Below, piece after piece: positions 10,078 through 18,631 of a stretch of 64,000 nucleotides of DNA. This DNA is from Pseudomonas lutea. Lineage in GTDB: Bacteria > Pseudomonadota > Gammaproteobacteria > Pseudomonadales > Pseudomonadaceae. The stretch lies in contig NZ_JRMB01000001.1 in assembly GCF_000759445.1 (NCBI RefSeq), forward strand, positions 434,001 to 498,000, written 5' to 3'. A model generated the notes under the pieces. That model did no database searches and had not been told where the DNA came from. It worked only from the letters and a program-made list of their open reading frames with translations. The first letter of the stretch is position 1, and each line of letters begins with the position of its first letter. A program made the position numbers and the translations under genes.

Positions 10078-11103
10078 ATGACCGAGCAGCAACCTATAGC
10101 GGTCCTTGGCGGCGGCAGCTTCGGGACCGCAGTGGCCAATCTGTTGGCTGGCAACGGCCATCGGGTGAAGCAGTGGATGCGGGACCCGGAGCAGGCCGCG
10201 GCCATTCGCGACAACCGCGAAAACCCGCGGTACCTCAAGGGTATCAAAGTACTCGACGGCGTCGAGGCAGTCACCGACCTGCAAGCTACGCTGCAAGGTA
10301 GCGAGCTGGTTTTCGTGGCGTTGCCCTCAAGCGCATTACGCAGCGTGCTGACGCCACACGTCGAGCTGCTCACCGGCAAAATGCTGGTCAGCCTGACCAA
10401 GGGGATCGAAGCCGACACCTTCAAACTCATGAGCGAGATCGTTCAGGACATCGCCCCCGCTGCACGAATCGGGGTGCTGTCGGGTCCCAACCTTGCGCGC
10501 GAGATCGCCGAGCACGCCCTGACCGCAACGGTCGTGGCCAGCGAAGATGAGGAGCTCTGTCAGCAGGTCCAGGCAGCGTTGCATGGCCGCACATTCCGCG
10601 TGTACGCCAGCGCCGATCGTTTTGGCGTGGAACTGGGCGGTGCACTGAAAAACGTTTACGCCATCATTGCCGGCATGGCGGTGGCCCTGAACATGGGCGA
10701 AAACACTAAAAGCATGTTGATCACCCGGGCGCTGGCGGAGATGACCCGCTTTGCCGTCAGCCAGGGCGCCAACCCGATGACGTTTCTGGGTCTGGCCGGA
10801 GTCGGCGACTTGATCGTTACCTGCTCATCGCCCAAGAGCCGCAATTATCAGGTCGGCTTTGCGCTGGGGCAGGGGCTGAGTCTTGGCGAGGCCGTCACCC
10901 GGTTGGGCGAGGTCGCGGAGGGCGTCAATACGCTCAAGGTGCTCAAGGCCAAGGCGCAGGAGCTGCAAGTGTATATGCCGCTTGTGGCCGGGCTCCATGC
11001 CATCCTCTTCGAGGGGCGCACGCTGGAGCAGGTCATCGAGTTGCTGATGCGCGCCGAGCCGAAAACCGACGTCGATTTCATTTCAATCAGTGGTTTCAAC
11101 TGA
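10078..11103 (+). CDS. gpsA: Glycerol-3-phosphate dehydrogenase [NAD(P)+]
   Basis: Cytosolic enzyme reducing dihydroxyacetone phosphate to sn-glycerol-3-phosphate for phospholipid synthesis, 341 residues. The N-terminal nucleotide-binding motif is [13 protein letters not shown]; the conserved LSGPN and GGALKN blocks are present, the latter with the catalytic Lys. The family start [13 protein letters not shown] matches ATG 10078 rather than 10066. It heads a likely operon with the DUF4389 gene (21-nt gap) and sixA (overlap). Confidence 0.97.
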   Translation: MTEQQPIAVLGGGSFGTAVANLLAGNGHRVKQWMRDPEQAAAIRDNRENPRYLKGIKVLDGVEAVTDLQATLQGSELVFVALPSSALRSVLTPHVELLTGKMLVSLTKGIEADTFKLMSEIVQDIAPAARIGVLSGPNLAREIAEHALTATVVASEDEELCQQVQAALHGRTFRVYASADRFGVELGGALKNVYAIIAGMAVALNMGENTKSMLITRALAEMTRFAVSQGANPMTFLGLAGVGDLIVTCSSPKSRNYQVGFALGQGLSLGEAVTRLGEVAEGVNTLKVLKAKAQELQVYMPLVAGLHAILFEGRTLEQVIELLMRAEPKTDVDFISISGFN

Positions 11104-11124
11104 TCCCATTTCTGGAGAAGGCTC

Positions 11125-11628
11125 TTGAACGAATCCAAACTCAAGCAACACGAATCGATCCTGCTGCGGGTTCTGTGGATGGTGCTGTTTGTGCTGGTCT
11201 GGCAGGTGGCAGAGACGGTGCTGGCGGTCGTGGTACTGGCCCAGCTGGTCTATCGCCTGTTCAACGGCGCGCCGAGCCTCGGCATGATGTCGTTCGGTGA
11301 CAGCCTGAGCCAATACCTGGCGCAGATCGGTCGTTTCGGCACGTTCAACACTGACCAGAAGCCCTGGCCCTTTGCTGACTGGCCAACGCCACGCGCGCCC
11401 GACGGAGAGACTCCTTATACGGTGCCGGTTACGCCATACGCCTCGCCTGTGACGCCCGCATCCACGCCCGCACACCCCCCGACAGCGACACCGACACCGA
11501 CACCGACACCTGAGCCATCGCCTGAGCCATCACCGGAGCCGGAACTTGCTGCCCCGCCAGCCGTGGCCCCCACACCACCGACGGCCCCAACCCCGCCGGC
11601 AAAGCGTGACGAGGAGCCAAAGCTGTGA
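11125..11628 (+). CDS. DUF4389 family membrane protein with proline-rich tail
   Basis: 167-residue protein of unknown function. The N-terminal half matches DUF4389: one hydrophobic helix (about residues 14-42) and the conserved GxxSLGMMSFGDSLSQYLAQIGRFGTFNTDQKPWPF region around residues 48-83 (key residues F-S-Y-L-F). The C-terminal ~75 residues are a low-complexity Pro/Thr then Glu/Pro/Ser tail with short PT and EPSP repeats, presumably a flexible linker. The TTG start at 11125 is supported by GGAG 7 nt upstream. It sits between gpsA and sixA, and its stop overlaps the sixA start. Confidence 0.8.
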   Translation: MNESKLKQHESILLRVLWMVLFVLVWQVAETVLAVVVLAQLVYRLFNGAPSLGMMSFGDSLSQYLAQIGRFGTFNTDQKPWPFADWPTPRAPDGETPYTVPVTPYASPVTPASTPAHPPTATPTPTPTPEPSPEPSPEPELAAPPAVAPTPPTAPTPPAKRDEEPKL

Positions 11629-12083
11629 ACGTATGGATTTTGCGCCATGGCCAGGCTGCCCCCCAGGCGCGCACTGACGCTGAACGAGAGCTGACCGCCA
11701 AAGGACGCGAGGAAGTCTTGCGCAGCGCCGCTCACCTGATGGGCCAACCGCTGCAGCGCATCATTGCCAGCCCGTACGTGCGCGCGCAGCAGACCGCAGA
11801 GTTGGTCCGTCAGGCTCTGGGGTTTACCGGCTCCATCCTCACCGTGCCGTGGCTCACCCCGGACAGCAATCCGCGCAGAGTGCTCGATGAGCTGGAAGCG
11901 TACAACACAGAAGACGTGTTGCTGGTCAGTCACCAACCGCTGGTTGGCGCGCTGATCGGGCTCGCGGTACATGGCTCCGTGCAACAGCCTCAGTCGATGC
12001 ACACCGCCAGTCTCGCCCATCTTGAGGCCGATTTGCCCCTTGCTGGCGGCATGGAACTGGTGGATGTTCGCCACGCAGAATGA
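11625..12083 (+). CDS. sixA: Phosphohistidine phosphatase SixA
   Basis: Small single-domain histidine phosphatase, 152 residues. The RHG motif is at the very N-terminus (ILRHGQAAP, phospho-acceptor His8), with SPYVRAQQTAE and the second catalytic His in VSHQPLVG. SixA enzymes dephosphorylate HPt-type phosphohistidines; in E. coli the relevant target is reported to be NPr of the nitrogen PTS. A GTG start at 11625 overlaps the TGA of the preceding gene and has GAGGAG about 9 nt upstream, so translation is likely coupled. A long hairpin immediately follows the stop. Confidence 0.93.
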   Translation: MNVWILRHGQAAPQARTDAERELTAKGREEVLRSAAHLMGQPLQRIIASPYVRAQQTAELVRQALGFTGSILTVPWLTPDSNPRRVLDELEAYNTEDVLLVSHQPLVGALIGLAVHGSVQQPQSMHTASLAHLEADLPLAGGMELVDVRHAE

Positions 12084-12084
12084 G

Positions 12085-12119
12085 ACGCGAGAGGGACGTT
12101 TTGCGCGTCTCTCTCGCGT
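12085..12119 (+). terminator. Long hairpin directly after sixA
   Basis: 14-bp stem 12085-12098 / 12106-12119 (ACGCGAGAGGGACG against CGTCTCTCTCGCGT, one G-T wobble) starting 2 nt after the sixA stop. It lacks a T run, so it may be a Rho-assisted or mRNA-stabilising structure rather than a classical terminator. Confidence 0.5.
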
Positions 12120-12161
12120 GACGCATGCAATGCTGCCCTTTTGAACAACAAGGAAGAAACC

Positions 12162-12605
12162 ATGAGCCTGTGGCGCAAACCCCCCGATCTGAACGCCCTC
12201 AATACCCTGCAGAAGAACACCATCGGCGAGGTGCTGGATATTCGCTTCGACGCAGTCGACAACCAGTCTCTGACGGCAAGCATGGCCGTCGATCAGCGCA
12301 CCCATCAGCCTTACGGTTTGTTGCATGGCGGCGCGTCGGTGGTGCTTGCCGAGACTGTGGGTTCGACTGCGAGTTATCTGGTCATCGATACCGATCGGTT
12401 TTTTTGCGTAGGCATCGAGGTCAACGCCAATCATCTGCGCGGCGTGCGCAGTGGTCGGGTCACGGCGGTGGCGCATCCGGTCCACATCGGGCGCACGACG
12501 CATGTGTGGGACATCCGGCTGACGACCGAAGATGGCAAACCTTGCTGCATTTCCCGTCTGACCGTCGCAGTGGTGCCCCACGGTGAGCAGCCTCCCTCAC
12601 GCTGA
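12162..12605 (+). CDS. Hotdog-fold thioesterase (YdiI/MenI-like)
   Basis: 147-residue acyl-CoA thioesterase of the 4HBT/PaaI group. The sequence follows E. coli YdiI closely: YGLLHGGASVVLAET with His55 and catalytic Glu64, then GIEVNANHLRGVRSG, and a C-terminal CCISRLTVAVV strand. E. coli YdiI hydrolyses 1,4-dihydroxy-2-naphthoyl-CoA, but Pseudomonas makes ubiquinone and not menaquinone, so a broader acyl- or aryl-CoA housekeeping role is more likely. GGAAG lies before ATG 12162; the upstream TTG in the same frame is not needed. Confidence 0.88.
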   Translation: MSLWRKPPDLNALNTLQKNTIGEVLDIRFDAVDNQSLTASMAVDQRTHQPYGLLHGGASVVLAETVGSTASYLVIDTDRFFCVGIEVNANHLRGVRSGRVTAVAHPVHIGRTTHVWDIRLTTEDGKPCCISRLTVAVVPHGEQPPSR

Positions 12606-12746
12606 CGTACCAGAGGGGGCTGATTATTTTCAGCGCTTCGACGTGAATTAATCTGTCCCCAGGGTGCGCGGTCCGGTTGCGAGGGTTTGCTTGATGGCAG
12701 ACATTTCGCACCTCGGCGAGTCACTCGATCAAAAGCACACCAAAAG

Positions 12747-12986
12747 CTTCCCGGCTAAAGCCGGTCCCACTGAGCGCACGCGCTGTTGTCGGTGGGACCG
12801 GCTCTTCCCGGCTAAAGCCGGTCCCGCTGAGCGCACGCGCTGTTGTTGGTGGGACTGGTTCTTCCCGGCCGGGGCTGGTCCCACTGACCGTACCCGCTGC
12901 TGTTAGTGGGACTGGTTCTTCCCGGCTGGGGCTGGTCCTACTGACCGTACGCGCTGCTGTTGGTGGGACCGGCTTTAGCCGGGAAG
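12747..12986. repeat. Tandem REP array, four 57-bp units
   Basis: Units begin with TCCCGG at 12749, 12806, 12863 and 12920, exactly 57 bp apart. Each unit contains a REP (CCCGGCTAAAGCCGGTCCCAC) and its inverted partner (GTGGGACCGGCT). The block opens with CTTCCCGGCTAAAGCCGG and closes with its complement CCGGCTTTAGCCGGGAAG, so the whole array is bounded by inverted ends. The first two units retain CTAAAG, the last two have CCGGGG or CTGGGG, showing drift. It occupies the 634-nt gap between the thioesterase and the alpha/beta hydrolase. Confidence 0.85.
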
Positions 12987-13030
12987 AGGCCGGTTTGGGC
13001 ACCATCAGCCTTGGGGTATAACGCTTGATC

Positions 13031-13059
13031 GTTTTCATGCTCCGCGTGGGAATGCCGTC
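13031..13059. repeat. Fragment of a dispersed repeat
   Basis: GCTCCGCGTGGGAATGCC with flanking bases resembles a short dispersed element common in Pseudomonas intergenic DNA (usual form CGTTCCCACGCTCCGCGTGG...). Only about 29 nt are present. The rest of 12987-13239 shows no further gene or structure. Confidence 0.35.
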
Positions 13060-13239
13060 CCGGTCGGCTCCGCCTTGCCGCCGGTTGCCGTTTTGGAGAG
13101 ATAGGCGGTCATTCCCTCCCGCCCAGATAAACGCCCCCATGACCGGAGTGGCCTCATTGATGGCAGTTCCGATCATTGCCGGCCCGGTCAGCTGGTGCGC
13201 ACAATCGCGGCTTGTTCTGGTTGCCCTGGATGCGTCGGC

Positions 13240-14073
13240 ATGGCCCAACTTCTTTTTTTCGCTCACGCCAACGGATTTCCGTCAGGCACCTACGGCAAGC
13301 TGTTCGCCGCGCTGGGATCCGAGTATGAGATCCGCCATCTGGAGCAGCACGCGCATGATCCCCAGTTCCCGGTGACCGACAACTGGCCGGAGCTGGTGGA
13401 TGAGCTGATACATCACCTGCGCCAGCTGCCGCAGCCCGTCTGGGGCGTAGGCCATTCGCTGGGCGGCGTGCTGCACTACCATGCCGCGCTGCGTCATCCC
13501 GAGTTGTACCGTGGCGTGGTCATGCTGGATTCGCCGGTCTTGACGCGCTTCGATCAATGGATGATTCGTGCCGCCAAGCGCTTGGGTTTTATCGATCGCA
13601 TCACGCCCGCAGGCCGGACGTTGGGGCGTCGTGAAGTGTTCAGCAGCGTGGAGGCGGCGCGCCAGTATTTCTCCGGCAAGTCCCTGTTTCGGCGTTTCGA
13701 CCCCGAGTGCTTCGAGGCGTATTTGCGCCATGGATTGCAAGCGGATGGAGACGGTTTGCGGTTGCGTTTTGATCCGGCGACCGAAATCAGCATTTACCGC
13801 AGCGTGCCCCACACCAGTCCGGGCCTTGCCCGTCAGTTGCGGGTTCCGCTTGCGATGGTGCGCGGCGAAAGCAGTGACGTGGTGCGCCGCCACCATGCGC
13901 TCTCTGTCAAAAACATGCGCAAAGGCCTGTACCTTTGCGTACCTGGCGGACACATGTTTCCCCTCGAATACCCGGAAGACACAGCGCTCATGCTCAGGAC
14001 CTTGATGTCCCGCTGGGCGGAAGAAGAAGGCAGCATGAAGCCCGACGCGGTGCTTGAACGGGCGCGCGCATGA
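13240..14073 (+). CDS. Alpha/beta hydrolase
   Basis: 277-residue serine hydrolase of the alpha/beta fold, cytosolic. The oxyanion motif HANGFP follows strand 3, the nucleophile elbow is GVGHSLGGVL with Ser73, and the C-terminal histidine is in GGHMFPLEYPED. The acid is probably in the MVRGESSDVV segment. Substrate unknown. ATG 13240 gives the N-terminus MAQLLFFAHANGFP that abuts the fold; the GTG at 13195 would add 15 Cys-rich residues with no ribosome binding site. Neither start has a strong Shine-Dalgarno sequence. Confidence 0.88.
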   Translation: MAQLLFFAHANGFPSGTYGKLFAALGSEYEIRHLEQHAHDPQFPVTDNWPELVDELIHHLRQLPQPVWGVGHSLGGVLHYHAALRHPELYRGVVMLDSPVLTRFDQWMIRAAKRLGFIDRITPAGRTLGRREVFSSVEAARQYFSGKSLFRRFDPECFEAYLRHGLQADGDGLRLRFDPATEISIYRSVPHTSPGLARQLRVPLAMVRGESSDVVRRHHALSVKNMRKGLYLCVPGGHMFPLEYPEDTALMLRTLMSRWAEEEGSMKPDAVLERARA

Positions 14074-14172
14074 CGGGCTCTGTTGCAGACTGTTTCAATC
14101 GCGTCTTCGCCGTTCCTTGACTTGCGACCTGCAACTGCCGACGCTGGGGCAGTTGAAACAGGAGACTGCACG

Positions 14173-14298
14173 ATGGACCATTGCCTACGCCCCGACCTTT
14201 TATTTTCCAGCACGCCGCGCGTTGTCGCGGCTTTGTTTTGCCTGCCGATTGCCTTGCCTGCCGCTTCAATGGCTGCCTCGCCGATTGACCTGCCATGA
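14173..14298 (+). CDS. Possible 41-residue peptide coupled to the DUF4892 gene
   Basis: A short ORF begins at ATG 14173, 8 nt after GGAG (14161-14164), and encodes 41 residues with a hydrophobic stretch (VVAALFCLPIALPAASMA, about residues 22-39) preceded by an Arg. Its TGA overlaps the ATG of the next gene as ATGA. The good ribosome binding site and coupling suggest it is translated, either as a membrane or leader peptide or simply to drive translation of the downstream gene, which has no ribosome binding site of its own. No homologue is known to me. Confidence 0.4.
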   Translation: MDHCLRPDLLFSSTPRVVAALFCLPIALPAASMAASPIDLP

Positions 14299-15137
14299 GT
14301 GCATCCATGACGTTCAGCCACACCTTCACCCGCACGCTCGCGTTAGCGCTGCTGCTCTCCGGCCTCAGCACCATCACCCATGCCGCCGACGTTCCCGGTA
14401 GCCAGGACCTGCCCAATCTGCCGAGACTGACCGACGCAGAAATCGTCGACTATCGCCCGGCCGTCGAGCTGGAACGTATCTACCCGCTGGGCTCGATACG
14501 CAAGATCAGCGGCCAGCTGCGGTTCGACGGACAGGTCTCCGGGCGCGGCAATGTCACCGCCATCACCTACCAATTGCCGGTTGAGCACAGCGCCGACGAA
14601 GCATTCACCGCCGCACGTGAGGCATTGCAGCAGCAGGGCGCACAGCTACTGTTCTGGTGTCAGGCGCGGGACTGCGGCGAAAGCAGCCTGTGGGCCAACG
14701 AAGTATTCGGCAACGCCAAGCTGTACGGCGCCGATAACGGCCAGTCCTATCTGCTGCTGCGCCTGGCTGCCCCGGCTGACAACACCTTGGTGGCGTTGTA
14801 TGGCATCACTCGCGGTAACCGCCGCGCTTTCCTTCATGTCGAACAATTTCAGGCCAGCACCCCGCTGGGCGATGTGCTGCCGACGTCGGCGACTCTGTTG
14901 CGTGAGCTGAAAAGTACGGGTGAGCTTGAGCTGCCGATGCTGACCGCCGAACCGCAGGAGCCCTGGATCACCTTGCTGTCCCGCGGGTTGAATCTGGACA
15001 GCACATTGCGCGTCACGCTCTCTGGAGAGCAACGCGAGGCCTGGCGTCAGGCGCTTGTGGCCAAGGGCGTACGCGCAGCACGGCTGGAGGCTGGTGATGG
15101 TAAAAATCCCGGTCTGACCTTGCAGCTCATTCGTTAA
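14295..15137 (+). CDS. DUF4892 domain-containing periplasmic protein
   Basis: 280-residue exported protein. A signal peptide spans about residues 1-30 (hydrophobic ALALLLSGLSTITHA, cleavage before ADVPGS). The mature part matches DUF4892, a family of unknown function seen in Pseudomonas and relatives, with conserved RIYPLGSIRKISGQLRF and LLFWCQARDCGESSLWAN including two Cys that could form a disulfide. The start codon overlaps the stop of the 41-residue ORF. It shares its direction with the alpha/beta hydrolase upstream and the permease downstream. Confidence 0.85.
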   Translation: MSASMTFSHTFTRTLALALLLSGLSTITHAADVPGSQDLPNLPRLTDAEIVDYRPAVELERIYPLGSIRKISGQLRFDGQVSGRGNVTAITYQLPVEHSADEAFTAAREALQQQGAQLLFWCQARDCGESSLWANEVFGNAKLYGADNGQSYLLLRLAAPADNTLVALYGITRGNRRAFLHVEQFQASTPLGDVLPTSATLLRELKSTGELELPMLTAEPQEPWITLLSRGLNLDSTLRVTLSGEQREAWRQALVAKGVRAARLEAGDGKNPGLTLQLIR

Positions 15138-15252
15138 GCGAAGTTGACCTCGAACCGGTGCCTCTGGCGCGCATCTCCAGGCTGCATGGTCAGAGCAGGC
15201 GGGCGACGGGGTTCACCGGTATGCTCCTCAGATATCCCCATCCTTGTGCGGA

Positions 15253-16323
15253 ATGACCATGTTCAATAACGATCGCCTGTTGGTGCAGATACTCCTGCTC
15301 GCGCTGCTCGGCGCTTGCCTGTGGGTAATGGCGCCGTTCTGGTCGGCGCTGTTCTGGGGCGCCGTGCTGGCTTTTGCCAGCTGGCCGCTGATGCGCTTGC
15401 TGACACGGGCGCTTAAGGGACGCGAATCACTTGCCGCCGCCATTTTGACCGTAGGCTGGATGGTGCTGGTGCTCGCGCCTCTGGTCTGGCTGGGTTTCAA
15501 CCTCGCAGACCACGTGCGCGACGCCACCGGCTTCATCAAGGACGTGCAGGTGGACGGTTTGCCCGATCCACCCCTGTGGCTGGCGGGAGTCCCGCTGGTG
15601 GGCGAACGGCTGGTCGGTTACTGGAACACCATTGACCAACAGGGCGCTGCCTTGCTGGCCAGCGTCAAACCTTATCTGGGCCAGGTCGGCAACTGGCTGC
15701 TGGCGCGCAGCGCGCAGATCGGCGGGGGCATTCTCGAACTGACCCTGAGCATCGTCTTCGTTTTTTTCTTTTATCGCGACGGACCACGGGTGGCGGCGTT
15801 CGTGCTCAGCCTGCTGGAACGGCTGATCGGTGACCGCGCACAGTATTACCTCGACCTGGTGGCGGGCACGGTGCAGCGGGTAGTGAATGGAGTGATCGGG
15901 ACGGCAGCGGCCCAGGCGGTGCTGGCCTTGATCGGTTTCCTGATTGCCGGCGTGCCGGGCGCTCTGGTGCTGGGTATCGGGACCTTTCTGCTCAGCCTTG
16001 TGCCCATGGGCCCGCCGCTGATCTGGATCCCGGCCACGGCGTGGCTGGCCTGGCGTGGTGATTACGGCATGGCGATCTTTCTCGGTCTGTGGGGCACGTT
16101 CATCGTCAGCGGAGTCGATAACGTGCTCAAGCCGTACCTGATCAGTCGCGGCGGCAATTTGCCTTTGGTGGTTGTCTTGCTTGGGGTGTTTGGCGGCTTG
16201 CTGGCGTTTGGCTTTATCGGCCTGTTCATTGGTCCGACGCTCTTGGCGGTGGCCTACAGCCTGCTGCTCGATTGGGTGGGCGACAGTCGCGCCCGACAGG
16301 CGATCAAAGCGAGCAACGAGTGA
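15253..16323 (+). CDS. AI-2E family transporter / PerM-like permease
   Basis: About 356-residue polytopic inner-membrane protein. Paired N-terminal helices (residues about 8-45 and 60-82), a soluble segment with LPDPPLWLAGVPLVGERL, and a C-terminal membrane block with SLVPMGPPLIWIPA and GNLPLVVVLLGVFGGLLAFGFIGLFIGP identify the AI-2E (TqsA/YhhT/PerM) family. Members export varied solutes; the ligand cannot be inferred. ATG at 15253 or 15259 are both possible; the ribosome binding site is weak. It converges on the sensor kinase gene with only an 18-nt gap and no visible terminator. Confidence 0.88.
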   Translation: MTMFNNDRLLVQILLLALLGACLWVMAPFWSALFWGAVLAFASWPLMRLLTRALKGRESLAAAILTVGWMVLVLAPLVWLGFNLADHVRDATGFIKDVQVDGLPDPPLWLAGVPLVGERLVGYWNTIDQQGAALLASVKPYLGQVGNWLLARSAQIGGGILELTLSIVFVFFFYRDGPRVAAFVLSLLERLIGDRAQYYLDLVAGTVQRVVNGVIGTAAAQAVLALIGFLIAGVPGALVLGIGTFLLSLVPMGPPLIWIPATAWLAWRGDYGMAIFLGLWGTFIVSGVDNVLKPYLISRGGNLPLVVVLLGVFGGLLAFGFIGLFIGPTLLAVAYSLLLDWVGDSRARQAIKASNE

Positions 16324-16341
16324 ATGACCCTGCGCGGACGC

Positions 16342-17418
16342 TCAGGTGCGCGGCAACTCCAGCACGGCCGTTAGCCCGCCGCCGGGGGTTTCCTCAAGGT
16401 GCAAGTCACCCCCCATCCGGCGCGCTGCTTCGCGGGCGATGGTCATGCCGATGCCGACTCCACCCGAGTTGCGATTGCGCGACCCTTCCACGCGGTAGAA
16501 CGGTTCGAACACCATTTCGCGCAGCTCTTTGGCAATGCCGGGGCCGTGGTCGATGACGCGGATGCGCAGCAGGTCGCTGGTGTCTTCGCTTTCCACGCGT
16601 GCGTGGCCGGCGTAACGCAGCGCGTTGTCGATCAGGTTGTTGAGGCAGGAGCGCAGGGCCATGGGCTGGGAATTCAACGGTCGGCAGGTGCCGCTCGCCT
16701 GAATGTCATCGCCGTTGTCCTGGGCGTTCTCAGCCAGGGATTCGATCAGCGCCTGTACGTCGAAATACTGCAGCGCTTCGCTGGTGCGCTGCTCGTTTAG
16801 GTACGTCAGGGTGGCATCGAGCATGCCGATCATGTCGTTCAGGTCCTGGCTCATTTGCCCATGCAGCCGCAGGTCTTCTATCTGCTCGACCCTTAGTTTA
16901 AGGCGCGCCAGGGGGGTGCGCAGGTCGTGTGACACGGCGGCGAGCATGCGTGCGCGCTGTTGCACCTGGTCGCGGATGCGCTCCTGCATCAGGTTGAACG
17001 CGAGCGCTGCCTGCTGCGCTTCCCGTGGCCCATTGGCAGCGAGGGGAGGGCTGTCGAGGTTTTCGCTGAGGCGCTCGGCCGCTTCGCTCAACCGGCGAAT
17101 TGGCCGGCTCAAGGCCTTGGCGCCGAACCACGCGGCGATTACCAGGGTGATCAGCTGAAACAGCAGCGGCACCAGCGGAATACCCAGCAGCGGCGGTCGG
17201 CACGGTGGCCCGGGGCGCGGGTCGTTTTTGTCAGACAACGTGCTGCCGGAAGTCGGCGAAGGCTGCGTCTGGCTGGCCATCGGCCGAGCGCACTCGGGCG
17301 GCGGCATTCGTGGTCCGTAGTAATGAAACCAGACGAACGCCAGCAGGTGGGCCAGGACGATAGCCAGCAGCGCTCCGCCGAACAGCCGGGCGAACAGGGT
17401 GTCGGCCGAGCGGATCAA
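16342..17418 (-). CDS. EnvZ-like sensor histidine kinase
   Basis: 358-residue inner-membrane kinase. TM1 is about residues 12-33, a short Pro-rich periplasmic loop with two Cys spans about 34-77, TM2 is about 78-100, followed by HAMP, HisKA with His164 (AAVSHDLRTPLARL) and HATPase (LNNLIDNALRYA, DHGPGI, GGVGIGMTI). The loop is too short for a separate sensor fold, so sensing may involve the membrane or an accessory protein. It starts with TTG at 17418, overlapping the response regulator stop by 4 nt (TTGA), which indicates translational coupling. Signal unknown. Confidence 0.9.
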   Translation of the reverse strand: MIRSADTLFARLFGGALLAIVLAHLLAFVWFHYYGPRMPPPECARPMASQTQPSPTSGSTLSDKNDPRPGPPCRPPLLGIPLVPLLFQLITLVIAAWFGAKALSRPIRRLSEAAERLSENLDSPPLAANGPREAQQAALAFNLMQERIRDQVQQRARMLAAVSHDLRTPLARLKLRVEQIEDLRLHGQMSQDLNDMIGMLDATLTYLNEQRTSEALQYFDVQALIESLAENAQDNGDDIQASGTCRPLNSQPMALRSCLNNLIDNALRYAGHARVESEDTSDLLRIRVIDHGPGIAKELREMVFEPFYRVEGSRNRNSGGVGIGMTIAREAARRMGGDLHLEETPGGGLTAVLELPRT

Positions 17419-18167
17419 CCAATCTCCCGGGCGTCGAACATGTAGCCCTCGCCGCGTACCGTTTTGATCAACTGCGGTGATTTCGGGTCATCGCCCAGCT
17501 TCTGCCGCAGGCGCGAGACGAGCAGATCGATGCTGCGGTCGAACGCCTCGATGGAGCGTCCTCGGGCCGCGTCGAGCAACTGCTCGCGGTTGAGCACCCG
17601 CCGTGGACGTTCGAGGAATACCCGCAGCAGCCTGAATTCAGCGTTGGACAGGGGCACGACAAGGCCGTCCGGCGCGGTGAGCTGGCGCAGGACGCTGTTC
17701 AACCGCCAGTTGTCGAAGCGCAGGGTGGCGCGTTCCTCGGTGCGATCATCGCGTACGCGACGCAGGATGGTCTGGATGCGCGCCACCAGTTCGCGCGGCT
17801 CAAAGGGCTTGGCCATGTAGTCGTCCGCGCCCAGTTCGAGGCCGATGATGCGGTCGGTGGGTTCGCAGCGGGCGGTCAGCATCAGGATCGGGATGTCGGA
17901 CGAGCTGCGCAGCCATCGGCACAGCGAAAGCCCGTCTTCACCCGGCAGCATAAGGTCGAGCACCACAACGTCGTAGTTCTCCTCGGCGAGCGCCTGGCGC
18001 ATGGCGTTGCCGTCGGTGACACCGGTGCTGTGGATGTTGAAGCGGGCCAGGTAGTCGCAGAGCAGTTCGCGGATCGGGATGTCGTCGTCGACGATCAGCG
18101 CGCGGGTGTTCCAGCGGCGCTCTTCGGCTGGCGAGGTGGCGGTGGTGGTGCCGGGAGGTGTCTGCAT
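17415..18167 (-). CDS. OmpR-family response regulator
   Basis: 250 residues: an N-terminal ~20-residue Thr/Pro-rich extension, a receiver domain (acid pocket VDDD at 27-29, phosphorylated Asp71 in VVVLDLMLPGEDG, LTAR, and Lys in MAKPFEPREL) and a C-terminal winged helix with the VSRLRQKLGDDPK recognition helix and RGEGYMF wing. It is the first gene of a two-gene operon with the kinase. Targets are unknown; the ~1.4 kb upstream is repeat-rich and contains no further gene until kdpF. Confidence 0.92.
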   Translation of the reverse strand: MQTPPGTTTATSPAEERRWNTRALIVDDDIPIRELLCDYLARFNIHSTGVTDGNAMRQALAEENYDVVVLDLMLPGEDGLSLCRWLRSSSDIPILMLTARCEPTDRIIGLELGADDYMAKPFEPRELVARIQTILRRVRDDRTEERATLRFDNWRLNSVLRQLTAPDGLVVPLSNAEFRLLRVFLERPRRVLNREQLLDAARGRSIEAFDRSIDLLVSRLRQKLGDDPKSPQLIKTVRGEGYMFDAREIG

Positions 18168-18363
18168 GGTACTGCCGCCGTGTTGTGCTGCCGAATGGGG
18201 CCGCGGGTAGGAGTCGACGCGGCCATGCTACTTCGCTGGCGCGCGGGGCGAAAGGGTGGGGTGGGGAGGTGTCGGTGGGGTGTCTTGAATGTATCAAGTC
18301 GGGTACATCCTCAGGCCTTGCGGGGTGGCTGACTGCGCCAGATCAACAGCGTCGGCCTAACGG

Positions 18364-18588
18364 CCTCGTGTTTCGCCTTCGGCGAGTTACTTGATAAAGC
18401 CCCAAGCAACCAAGGGCTTGTGCTCCTGGCTAGGCCCTTCCTTCGTCAGGGTTCCTTCACTCCGGTCCCGCTCCGTGGGCCCGCCGCCATCCGCCATCCA
18501 TGGCGGGGGGCGGCTCTCGCGGCATCCATGCCGCTCGGCCCACTCCACGAGACCTGCGTTCAGCCTGCACCCAAGTCGCGATTGGCGG
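18364..18588 (-). repeat. Dispersed ~225-bp element, copy A (inverted)
   Basis: The reverse complement of this stretch aligns along its length with 19136-19365. Shared blocks include GCGACTTGGG-GCAGGC-GAACG, CATGGATGC-GCGAGAGC, CGGGCCCACGGAG, a GTGA-GGAA block and CTA-CCAGGAGCA. It carries no plausible gene. The two copies are inverted and enclose a REP-rich segment. Confidence 0.7.
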
Positions 18589-18631
18589 TGACTGGGCTTT
18601 TTGCGTAAGGAGATCAAAAGCAGATCAACAG

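Noticed and set aside
12664..12906. 80-residue frame with repeated FPAKAGPTERTRCC
   Set aside because: It is the 57-bp (19-codon) REP array read as protein; no start signal.
12747..12986. Possible CRISPR array
   Set aside because: The 57-bp units are contiguous and whole-unit similar, with no unique spacers and no cas genes in the window; they are REP/BIME units.
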